From contig JAUWBY010000005.1 in NCBI GenBank assembly GCA_030609605.1, positions 1 to 24,125 of the forward strand: a stretch of DNA of 24,125 nucleotides, written 5' to 3'. A program made the position numbers and the translations under genes. Position 1 is the stretch's first letter. Each line of letters starts with the position of its first letter. Under the pieces are notes generated by a model, which made no database searches, was not told the DNA's origin, and saw nothing but the letters and a program-made list of their open reading frames with translations. Below, piece after piece: positions 7,391-13,877 of the stretch. The stretch is from Candidatus Eiseniibacteriota bacterium. Lineage in GTDB: Bacteria; Joyebacterota; Joyebacteria; Joyebacterales; Joyebacteraceae.

Positions 7391-8479
7391 GCAGCGACAG
7401 AGAGAGGACACTCAAGGATATCGCGCGGCGCGTAGGTGAGCTCGAGGAGTATCTTTGACATCCCCGGCAAACAGAAGCGAATGGGCGAGCTTGAGGTGAT
7501 GACGGCCGCTTCCGATTTCTGGCAGGACCCGGAGCGTGCCAAGGGGGTGGTCGCAGAGATATCCTCGCTCAAGGCTTGGCTCGCGCCTGTGGCGTCGCTC
7601 AAAGCGCGCATTCTGGACTTGGAAACCCTGCTCGAGATGGCTGAGGAAGAGGGCGGCGAGGCGGAAGAAGAGGCGGCAAAGGAACTCGCCGCCGCCGCGA
7701 AGGCGCTCGACGACCTCGAGTTCCGGAAGATGCTCTCTGGAAAGGACGACGAGCGGAATGCGATCCTCTCCGTCCATCCAGGCGCCGGAGGCACCGACTC
7801 ACAGGACTGGGCGCAGATGCTCTTCAGGATGTACATGGCCTGGATGGAGAAGCGCGGCTTCTCGGCGGAAGTCATGGACATCCAATCGGCTGAGGAGGCC
7901 GGCATCAAGAGCGCGACGGTTCTCGTGAAGGGGGCGTACGCGTACGGTTACCTGAAGGCTGAGATCGGTGTCCACCGCTTGGTCCGGCTCTCACCGTTCG
8001 ACGCGAATCACCGTCGGCACACATCGTTCGCATCCGTGGCCGCGTATCCGGAAGCCGATGAGGAAGTGGCCATTGAGGTTAGCGAGTCGGACATCAGGAC
8101 GGATGTCTTTGGAGCAAGTGGTCCCGGTGGCCAGCACGTCAACAAGAGCTCCACGGCCATTCGATTGACACATCTGCCGACCGGCATTGTCGTCTCGTGT
8201 CAGAGTGAACGATCGCAGTTCCGGAACCGTGAGAACGCGATGAAGGTGCTGAAGGCTCGTCTGTACGCCCTGCGTGAAGAGGAACGCAGGAAGGAACAGC
8301 AGGCCAAGGCGGGAGAGAAACTTGAGATCGCGTGGGGGAGCCAGATACGCTCGTATGTTCTTCATCCGTACCAGATGGTCAAGGACAACCGGACAGGAGT
8401 CGAGACATCCAACGTGAACGGAGTTCTGGATGGTGATCTCGACGAGTTCATAGAGGCATATCTGAAGGCGACGGGGTAA
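7387..8479 (+). CDS. prfB: Peptide chain release factor 2, expressed through a +1 frameshift
   Basis: RF2 recognises UGA and UAA stops and triggers peptide release. Translation starts at ATG 7387 (overlapping the coaE stop), runs 23 codons to CTT 7453-7455, meets an in-frame TGA at 7456-7458, and continues after a +1 shift at GAC 7457 to TAA 8477-8479. The total is 363 residues, against 365 in E. coli. The join is seamless: a helix ending LEEYL, then DIPGKQKR, parallel to E. coli RGYL-DYDAKK. The stop-recognition tripeptide SPF (202-204) marks RF2 rather than RF1. The catalytic GGQ is at 247-249 within SGPGGQHVNKSSTAIR. SD-like GGGGAAAGGA at 7370-7379 precedes the start. If this is annotated as beginning only at 7436, the N-terminus is wrong. 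lysS follows after a 282-nt gap; prfB-lysS order is common in bacteria. Confidence 0.96.
7444..7459 (+). promoter_or_regulatory. prfB: Programmed +1 frameshift site of prfB
   Basis: Internal SD-like GAGGAG (7444-7449), exactly 3 nt (TAT), then the slippery CTT, TGA and a following C. This is the classic RF2 autoregulatory layout (E. coli has AGGGGG, TAT, CTT, TGAC). Low RF2 lets the ribosome pause at UGA and slip +1 to make more RF2. Seen directly in the sequence; the regulatory effect is established for the family. Confidence 0.95.
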
Positions 8480-8481
8480 GA

Positions 8482-8522
8482 GCCTGCGATGGCACGGGGC
8501 GGGCGCCTTCCGGATTGCAGGC
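8482..8522 (+). terminator. Stem-loop after prfB, possible terminator without U-tract
   Basis: GCCTGCGAT (8482-8490) pairs with ATTGCAGGC (8514-8522): nine pairs with one G-T wobble, around a GC-rich 23-nt loop. It starts 2 nt after the prfB stop. No T-run follows, so it is not a canonical intrinsic terminator; it may protect the 3' end or pause RNA polymerase. Confidence 0.35.
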
Positions 8523-8747
8523 ACGTTGAGGTGCCGACATGGGATATACTGAGCTGGCGTATGGCGAGGGCAGGCTTGGAGCGTTGGGCGTCGGCTGCGA
8601 GGCCACGCTTGTGGAAGCGACCAGTTGGGGACGCGTGAAAGGAGCGTTAAGGTAGTCCGGACGGGCAGGGCCGCGCAGTTCTCAATGCGGCTGCCGTGGG
8701 ATTCCCTCCGGATCGACAGAGGACCATCGCGGGATTATCCGCGAGCC

Positions 8748-8753
8748 GGGAGG
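8748..8753 (+). promoter_or_regulatory. Shine-Dalgarno site supporting the TTG start of lysS
   Basis: GGGAGG lies 8 nt before TTG 8762. It is the only good ribosome site near the N-terminus; the in-frame GTG at 8696 has none. A CCTCC upstream (8705-8709) could pair with GGAGG across the 8727-8744 hairpin and hide the site. Confidence 0.6.
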
Positions 8754-8761
8754 CCAGTGAA

Positions 8762-10240
8762 TTGGAGAAGCCGGAGGGCATCGCTCAGGACCAGATGCGA
8801 GCGAATCTCGAGAGTCTCAGGAAAAACGGAGTCGATCCGTATCCCCGTCGTTTCGAGAGATCGCACCTGTCTCGGGAAGTCGTGGACGATTTCGATCGTC
8901 TTGAAGGCAGTGAGGTGACGGTGGCCGGGCGCATGATGGCGATGAGGGGTCACGGAAAGGCCGGCTTCGCCGACCTCGTGGATGTGAAGGGGAAGATACA
9001 GCTCTATGTGCGGCGGGACGAGGTCGGAGATGAGCAGTTCGCGATCTGGGAGCTCCTCAGTGTCGGTGACATCGTCGGCGCGCGGGGGGAGGCCTTCAAG
9101 ACCAGATCGGGTGAAGTAAGCGTCAAGGTAAAGGAACTCACGCTGCTGTCGAAGGCGCTCCTTCCGCTTCCGGAGAAGTGGCACGGTCTCAAGGACAAGG
9201 AACTCAGATATCGCAGGCGGTACCTGGATCTCATCTCGAATGAGGAGACGCGGGACGTCTTCCGCTCGAGGAGCAGGATCGTTCATATCATGCGTGAGTT
9301 CCTGGTGGAGCGGGACTTCCTTGAGGCCGAGACACCGATACTCCAGCCGATCTACGGTGGGGCCTTCGCCCGTGCTTTTGAGACGCACCATCACTCACTC
9401 GATCTCAAGCTCTATCTGAGAATCGCCGATGAACTCTACCTCAAGCGCTTGATCGTCGGGGGGTTCGAGCGCGTCTTCGAGATCGGCAAGGACTTTCGCA
9501 ACGAGGGGATGGACAGAACGCACAGTCCCGAGTTCACGCAGCTCGAACTCTATCAGGCCTACGCCGACTACAACGTGATGATGGAGACGACGGAATCGCT
9601 CTTCGAGCGGCTCGCCCGCGAGCTTCACGGCGGCACGAAGTTCACGTGGCAGGGGCGGGAGATCGATGTCAAGGCGCCGTGGAAGCGTGTCAAGGTGATG
9701 GATGCTGTGGCTGAGGTGGTCGGGGATGATGCGCTCAAGAGCAAGGAGGCGCTGGTCGAGGCGGCACGGGCAGTCGGCCTCGAACTGGGCGACTCACAAG
9801 ATGACGAACTCCCTGGTTTCGGTGAGCTCGTGGAGAAGATCCTGGACGAGCTCGTGGAGCCGAAGCTCATTGAGCCGACCTTTCTCATCGACTACCCACT
9901 GGAGATCTCGCCGCTGGCGAAGCAGACGACGGATGATCCGGATATCGTCGAGCGGTTCGAGATATTCATTGCCGGCATCGAACTCGGCAATTCGTTCACG
10001 GAACTCAACGACCCGGACGAGCAGGTGCGACGCCTGGGCGCACAGGTGGAGAAGCGTGCGGGAGGTGACGAAGAAGCGCACGGGATGGACGATGACTTCA
10101 TCATGGCGCTCCGGCACGGCATGCCTCCGACCGGTGGGTTGGGCATAGGCGTGGACAGGGTGGTCATGTTGCTGACGGACTCCCCGGGGATTCGCGACGT
10201 CATCCTGTTTCCTACGATGCGTCCGGAGAGAAGCGAGTAA
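8762..10240 (+). CDS. lysS: Lysyl-tRNA synthetase, class II
   Basis: 492 residues from TTG 8762, within the normal 490-505. It charges tRNA-Lys with lysine. The N-terminal OB-fold anticodon-binding domain (~35-150) includes EVTVAGRMMAMRGHGKAGFADLVD. The class II catalytic domain has motif 1 around FLEAETPILQPIYGGAFARAF, the lysine-site segment LYLRIADELYLKRLIVGGFERVFEIG, motif 2 FRNEGMDRTHSPEFTQLE, and motif 3 GLGIGVDRVVMLL. The start is chosen on the SD at 8748 and because LEKPEGIAQDQM then DPYP sits at the expected N-terminal distance. A GTG at 8696 would add 22 residues with no SD. Followed after 75 nt by the Lol permease, an association seen in several phyla. The call is certain; the start is moderately sure. 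Confidence 0.95.
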   Translation: MEKPEGIAQDQMRANLESLRKNGVDPYPRRFERSHLSREVVDDFDRLEGSEVTVAGRMMAMRGHGKAGFADLVDVKGKIQLYVRRDEVGDEQFAIWELLSVGDIVGARGEAFKTRSGEVSVKVKELTLLSKALLPLPEKWHGLKDKELRYRRRYLDLISNEETRDVFRSRSRIVHIMREFLVERDFLEAETPILQPIYGGAFARAFETHHHSLDLKLYLRIADELYLKRLIVGGFERVFEIGKDFRNEGMDRTHSPEFTQLELYQAYADYNVMMETTESLFERLARELHGGTKFTWQGREIDVKAPWKRVKVMDAVAEVVGDDALKSKEALVEAARAVGLELGDSQDDELPGFGELVEKILDELVEPKLIEPTFLIDYPLEISPLAKQTTDDPDIVERFEIFIAGIELGNSFTELNDPDEQVRRLGAQVEKRAGGDEEAHGMDDDFIMALRHGMPPTGGLGIGVDRVVMLLTDSPGIRDVILFPTMRPERSE

Positions 10241-10315
10241 CAGTGGCGGCCGGCTCTCGGCCCGGTGTGGCAGAGATCCGAACCGGTTGCACTTCCAGAT
10301 GGAGACCGTGTACCG

Positions 10316-11569
10316 ATGAGGCAGAGGAGTCCCTTCTTGTTATTCGAGTGGTTCGTCGCGTGGCGCTATCTCAGGGCACGCCGCAAGACCAGGTTCATCT
10401 CGATAATCACGATCATATCCATCGCGGGTGTGGCCGTGGGGGTCATGGCATTGACCGTTGTCTTAGGTGTGATGAACGGCTTCGAGGAGGAGATACACCG
10501 CCGGATCATCGGCATCAATGCGCACGTGATACTGCTCAAGTACGGTGCTGAACCGATTCGGGACTACGGGACAATCATCGATATCGTTGAGACCGTCCCG
10601 GAAGTCGTCGCTGCGGCGCCGTTCACATATTCGAAGGGAGTTATCAAAGGATACGAGCGGTCCGATGGCGCGGTGATCCGCGGCGCCGATCTCGAGAGGG
10701 AGGCGCGGGTCACGGACATCATGGAAAACATCAAACCGAGGCTTGAAACGCTGACGGCTGAGTCTGGGGAGATCCCACTCATGATCGTCGGGGACGAACT
10801 AGCCCTCAGGCTCAGGGTTGCGGTCGGCGACACTGTTGCCTTGTCGTCGCCCTTCGACTATGTCGTTACCCCGATGGGAGTGATGACGTCCGTATCGCAG
10901 TTCAGGGTTGCGGGGCTCTACAGCTCGGGCATGTACGAGTACGACCAGCAGTTGGTCTACATAGATCTCCCCGAGGCGCAGCGTCTGTTCGGCATGCGGG
11001 ACGGAGTTACCGGCATTGAGATCAAGGTGGAAGACCCCTGGCGCGCCCCCGAGGTTGGAAGCGCAGTGGTGACGGCGGTTGGAGGGTTTCCGTATCGCGC
11101 CAACAACTGGATCTACCTGAACCGCAACCTCTTTACATGGATGAGAACTGAGAAGAAAGTGATGTTCTGGATCCTGTCCCTCATCATCATGGTTGCCGCG
11201 TTCAATATCGCGAGCACCCTCATCATGGTTGTCATGGAAAAGACGAGGGACATCGGTGTAATGAAGTCGATGGGAGCCACCGCCCGGTCTATCCTCAGGA
11301 TCTTCGTTGCGGAGGGATTGGTGATAGGGTTTTCCGGAATGCTCATCGGTAGCATGGGCGGCTTCATACTGGCGTCGCTTCTCGACCGGTATCAGTTCAT
11401 AAATCTGCCGGGAGATGTCTATCCCGTCGAGACGCTTCCCGTTCTCATGAAGCTCAGTGACTTCGTTCTCGTCGCAGTCGCAGCAATCCTGATAAGTTTC
11501 CTTGCCGCTCTCTATCCGGCGTGGAAGGCGGCCAGAATGGCGCCGGTGGAGGCCATACGAAATGAGTAG
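10316..11569 (+). CDS. lolC: LolC/LolE-type lipoprotein-releasing ABC permease
   Basis: 417 residues, compared with 399 and 414 for E. coli LolC and LolE. Inner-membrane subunit that extracts lipoproteins from the inner membrane for delivery to the outer membrane. Topology fits: TM1 ~27-53 (SIITIISIAGVAVGVMALTV) followed by the family-typical MNGFEEEIHRRIIG, a large periplasmic domain to ~270, then three TMs near the C-terminus. The second block has the conserved ASTLIMVVMEKTRDIGVMKSMGAT coupling region, and the end is YPAWKAARMAPVEAIRNE. Only one permease gene is present, so a homodimer (LolF-like) is inferred rather than a LolC-LolE pair. ATG 10316 is preferred over GTG 10265 because it starts close to TM1 and has GGAG upstream, though at a long spacing. 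It overlaps lolD by 8 nt. Confidence 0.92.
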   Translation: MRQRSPFLLFEWFVAWRYLRARRKTRFISIITIISIAGVAVGVMALTVVLGVMNGFEEEIHRRIIGINAHVILLKYGAEPIRDYGTIIDIVETVPEVVAAAPFTYSKGVIKGYERSDGAVIRGADLEREARVTDIMENIKPRLETLTAESGEIPLMIVGDELALRLRVAVGDTVALSSPFDYVVTPMGVMTSVSQFRVAGLYSSGMYEYDQQLVYIDLPEAQRLFGMRDGVTGIEIKVEDPWRAPEVGSAVVTAVGGFPYRANNWIYLNRNLFTWMRTEKKVMFWILSLIIMVAAFNIASTLIMVVMEKTRDIGVMKSMGATARSILRIFVAEGLVIGFSGMLIGSMGGFILASLLDRYQFINLPGDVYPVETLPVLMKLSDFVLVAVAAILISFLAALYPAWKAARMAPVEAIRNE

Positions 11570-12263
11570 TCGCTCGCCGGACCCGAGTGGGATCATGCTG
11601 ATCGTCGAAGAGGTGACCAAGAGCTTCGCCACCGGGGTGGAGAAGCTCCACGTTCTCAGGGGCATTGACCTGACCGTGCGGCGGGGCGAGATAATCGCCA
11701 TCGTCGGACCGTCCGGCGTTGGGAAGAGCACTCTCCTTCACATCATGGGCGCGCTCGACCGCCCCACGTCCGGCCGCGTTTTCATCGATTCGACAGACGT
11801 CTTTGCACTGCCGGAAGTGGAGCGCGCGGGTTTCAGAAACAGGACGGTCGGGTTCGTGTTCCAGTTTCACCATCTCATGCGCGAACTGACCGCTTTGGAG
11901 AACGTGATGATGCCCTGTCTCATCGCCGGGATGAGCAGCTCTGAAGCCAGGGCGCATGCCCTTCGGACTCTGGAGCAGGTGCACTTGGCTTCCCGGGCCG
12001 ACCACAGACCGGGAGAGCTCTCGGGCGGTGAGGAACAGCGCGTAGCTGTGGCTCGGGCGCTGGTCAATGGTCCCTCGGTCGTCCTTGCTGATGAGCCATC
12101 GGGTAACCTCGATCGTGCGAGCGGAGGCGAACTACACGATCTCATCTGGGGGCTGCGTGACGAACTCGGACAGACGTTTGTGATCGTGACCCACAATTCA
12201 GAGCTCTATGAGAGGGCAGACAGGGTTGTGGAGCTGAGGGATGGCGTGACACTGAAGGACTGA
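11562..12263 (+). CDS. lolD: Lipoprotein-releasing system ATPase LolD
   Basis: 233 residues. Cytoplasmic ATPase that powers the adjacent permease. Walker A GPSGVGKST at 49-57, a Q-loop region in VGFVFQFHHLMRELTALENVMMP (the FQ-FHHL form typical of the LolD/MacB branch), signature LSGGEEQRVAVARAL, Walker B VVLADEPSGNLD, and switch His in VTHNSEL. The signature has Glu-Glu where LSGGEQQR or LSGGERQR is more common, a mild variation. The ATG start at 11562 lies inside the permease end and has GGAGG 9 nt upstream; an internal ATG at 11595 is a less likely alternative. Translational coupling with the permease fits a two-gene exporter. MacB-like ATPases are the main alternative; the neighbour makes LolD the better call. 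Confidence 0.93.
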   Translation: MSSRSPDPSGIMLIVEEVTKSFATGVEKLHVLRGIDLTVRRGEIIAIVGPSGVGKSTLLHIMGALDRPTSGRVFIDSTDVFALPEVERAGFRNRTVGFVFQFHHLMRELTALENVMMPCLIAGMSSSEARAHALRTLEQVHLASRADHRPGELSGGEEQRVAVARALVNGPSVVLADEPSGNLDRASGGELHDLIWGLRDELGQTFVIVTHNSELYERADRVVELRDGVTLKD

Positions 12264-12277
12264 AGGAGGCCGGAGCG

Positions 12278-12802
12278 ATGATCTGCGATGAGTGCGGCAG
12301 ACCCGCAGCCATCCGGTTTGTTGAGATGGTGGACGGTGAGATGCGACTGATGCGGCTCTGTGATGAGTGCGCAAGCGCCAGAGGCATCGGTCTCTCGCTC
12401 ACTCCGCTTGCCGGACCTCTGGTCAGCATACTGATGGGCTTTCTGGAGGAGGTGGGGGCGGAGGAGCCAGCCGAATTGCAGGGACCGGTCTGTCTCGGGT
12501 GCGGACTCTCGTACAAGGACTTCCGCCGGACCGGCAAGCTCGGGTGCGCGGACTGCTACACGTCGTTTGAGGACGAACTCAAGCCGCTCATACGTCGCAT
12601 TCACGGCAGCACGCGTCACACCGGAGGCATTCCATCAGAGGCCTCCGAAGACGTCGAGTCGATCCGGGAGGCCAGGCACCTCAAGCTCGAGCTGGAGAAG
12701 GCAGTCCGGCACGAGGAGTACGAGCGCGCGGCCGAACTCCGTGACCGCATCCGGAGTCTCGAATCGACGCCGCGTAAGGAGGATGACGATGGGGACGTTT
12801 GA
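12278..12802 (+). CDS. mcsA: McsA: zinc-finger activator of protein-arginine kinase
   Basis: 174 residues. Four CxxC pairs: CDEC 3-6, CDEC 28-31, CLGC 72-75 and CADC 90-93, forming two zinc sites as in Firmicute McsA. The C-terminal UVR motif (~138-165) reads HEEYERAAELRDRIRSLE. In Bacillus, McsA binds and activates McsB and helps regulate ClpC. AAGGAGG at 12262-12268 overlaps the end of lolD, giving a very strong ribosome site but leaving only 14 nt between genes, so there is no room for a dedicated promoter or CtsR box in the spacer. It overlaps mcsB by 14 nt. The deletion-prone linker between the zinc sites contains a hydrophobic stretch (LAGPLVSILMGFL). Family call is confident from the motif layout and neighbours. 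Confidence 0.93.
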   Translation: MICDECGRPAAIRFVEMVDGEMRLMRLCDECASARGIGLSLTPLAGPLVSILMGFLEEVGAEEPAELQGPVCLGCGLSYKDFRRTGKLGCADCYTSFEDELKPLIRRIHGSTRHTGGIPSEASEDVESIREARHLKLELEKAVRHEEYERAAELRDRIRSLESTPRKEDDDGDV

Positions 12803-13853
12803 GCAGATGCTGGCCACGCCGCCGAGCTGGCTCGACGCATCCGGACCCACGTCGAACGTCGTCTTGTCGACCAGGGTCCGACTTGCCCGGAATCTCAGAG
12901 GTGTAGCGTTCCCGGCGAGGGCCGACCGCGCGGGTCTTGAACGCGTGAGAGACCGCATCCTTGCTGCGGCGTCCGCCGGCAACTACCTGGCAGGCGCACT
13001 GGTCCTGATCATGGACGAGAGTTCGCAGTCGCAACGACAGATCCTGGTCGAGCGTCATCTCACGGGCCGCGGGTTCGCGGAGGACGGACACGGCCGGGCG
13101 GTTGTCATCGGCGATCGTGAACTCGTGAGTGTGGTGATCAACGAGGAGGATCACCTCAGACTGGCATCTCTCAGGTCCGGTCTGCAGCCGATGGATGCCT
13201 GGCGTCTGGTAGATCGCATCGACGCCGAACTGGAGCAGAACTTGCATTATGCATACTCCAGCGACTGGGGATACCTCACCTCGTGTCCCACGAACGTGGG
13301 CACAGGCATGCGCGTGTCTGTGCTTATCCATCTGGTAGGGCTTGTGAGAAGAGACCGGATCGCGCAGGTTCTTGGCAGCATATCAAAGCTGGGTCTCTCA
13401 GTGAGAGGGTTCTACGGCGAGAAGAGCACGGCTCTCGGAGGCTTCTTCCAGATTTCGAACCAGATGACGCTGGGGCAGTCCGAGGACGATATCGCATACA
13501 CTGTCGAGAGAGTGGCTGGACAACTGGTCACTCTGGAGCTCGAGGCACGGAGCGAACTCGCTGAGAAAGGCGGACGCAAGGTCGAGGACGAAGTGCACAG
13601 AGCCTTCGGAATCCTCACGAGTGCAAGGATTATCTCGTCGGATGAGACGATGGCACTCTGCTCGTCCTTGAGATTCGGCATCAGCGAGGGGTTCATTGAT
13701 TCGGTAGACCTTGCAACGGTAAACAGACTTCTGGTCTCCACACAACCCGGGCATCTCAAGTGCTTCGATGCCCGGGATCCGGGACCGGAGCAGCGCGATC
13801 GCATGAGGGCGGATCTCATCCGCAGGGAACTGGCGTCAGGAAGTGGTGCCTGA
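12789..13853 (+). CDS. mcsB: McsB: protein-arginine kinase
   Basis: 354 residues. ATP:guanido phosphotransferase-fold enzyme that phosphorylates arginines on proteins, marking them for ClpC. Visible signatures: VVLSTRVRLARNL near the N-terminus, INEEDHLRL (Glu119-Glu120, catalytic-glutamate region), YLTSCPTNVGTGMR (Cys166, the phosphagen-kinase CPTN loop), and GFFQISNQMTLGQSEDDI. The C-terminal RDRMRA at 336-341 matches the RDxxRA phospho-arginine receptor motif that activates Bacillus McsB, so allosteric control appears kept. Start: ATG 12789, 6 nt after AAGGAGG 12776-12782; ATG 12783 directly abuts the SD, and the open frame further upstream is only mcsA read out of frame. No ctsR is adjacent. 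Confidence 0.95.
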   Translation: MGTFEQMLATPPSWLDASGPTSNVVLSTRVRLARNLRGVAFPARADRAGLERVRDRILAAASAGNYLAGALVLIMDESSQSQRQILVERHLTGRGFAEDGHGRAVVIGDRELVSVVINEEDHLRLASLRSGLQPMDAWRLVDRIDAELEQNLHYAYSSDWGYLTSCPTNVGTGMRVSVLIHLVGLVRRDRIAQVLGSISKLGLSVRGFYGEKSTALGGFFQISNQMTLGQSEDDIAYTVERVAGQLVTLELEARSELAEKGGRKVEDEVHRAFGILTSARIISSDETMALCSSLRFGISEGFIDSVDLATVNRLLVSTQPGHLKCFDARDPGPEQRDRMRADLIRRELASGSGA

Positions 13854-13877
13854 CCTTTCTGACAATCGGAGGGGACA

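Larger units (their letters stand above)
8480..8761 (+). other. Hairpin-rich leader between prfB and lysS
   Basis: The longest non-coding stretch in the window (282 nt). It holds a 9-bp stem at 8482-8522 directly after the prfB stop; a TATACT -10-like hexamer at 8545-8550 with no good -35; CGCTT-GTGG-AAGCG at 8606-8619; a bulged 9-bp stem at 8664-8695; TCGCGG-GATTAT-CCGCGA at 8727-8744; and then the lysS SD. No T-box AGGGUGGNACCGCG motif, lysine riboswitch core or tRNA was recognised. It could be an untranslated leader of lysS with cis-regulatory structure, or simply GC-rich spacer. Confidence 0.45.

Noticed and set aside
7436..7459. Internal GTG start for prfB avoiding the TGA
   Set aside because: The frame-0 segment from 7387 plus the CTT TGA C site gives the normal RF2 N-terminal helix and length, so the frameshifted product is the real one.
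8640..8700. T-box riboswitch ahead of lysS
   Set aside because: AGGGCCGCG superficially recalls the T-box sequence, but the conserved AGGGUGGNACCGCG core is absent and there is no terminator with a T-run.
10248..10262. Short hairpin GGCCG-GCTCT-CGGCC after lysS
   Set aside because: Only a 5-bp stem with no T-run; common by chance in sequence of this GC content.
12200..12290. CtsR or CIRCE operator before mcsA
   Set aside because: Looked for tandem GGTCAAA heptads and the TTAGCACTC-N9-GAGTGCTAA inverted repeat; neither is present.
12567..12788. In-frame upstream extension of mcsB
   Set aside because: It overlaps mcsA out of frame, and the translation is Ser/Arg-rich with no McsB homology; AAGGAGG at 12776-12782 fixes the start at 12789.
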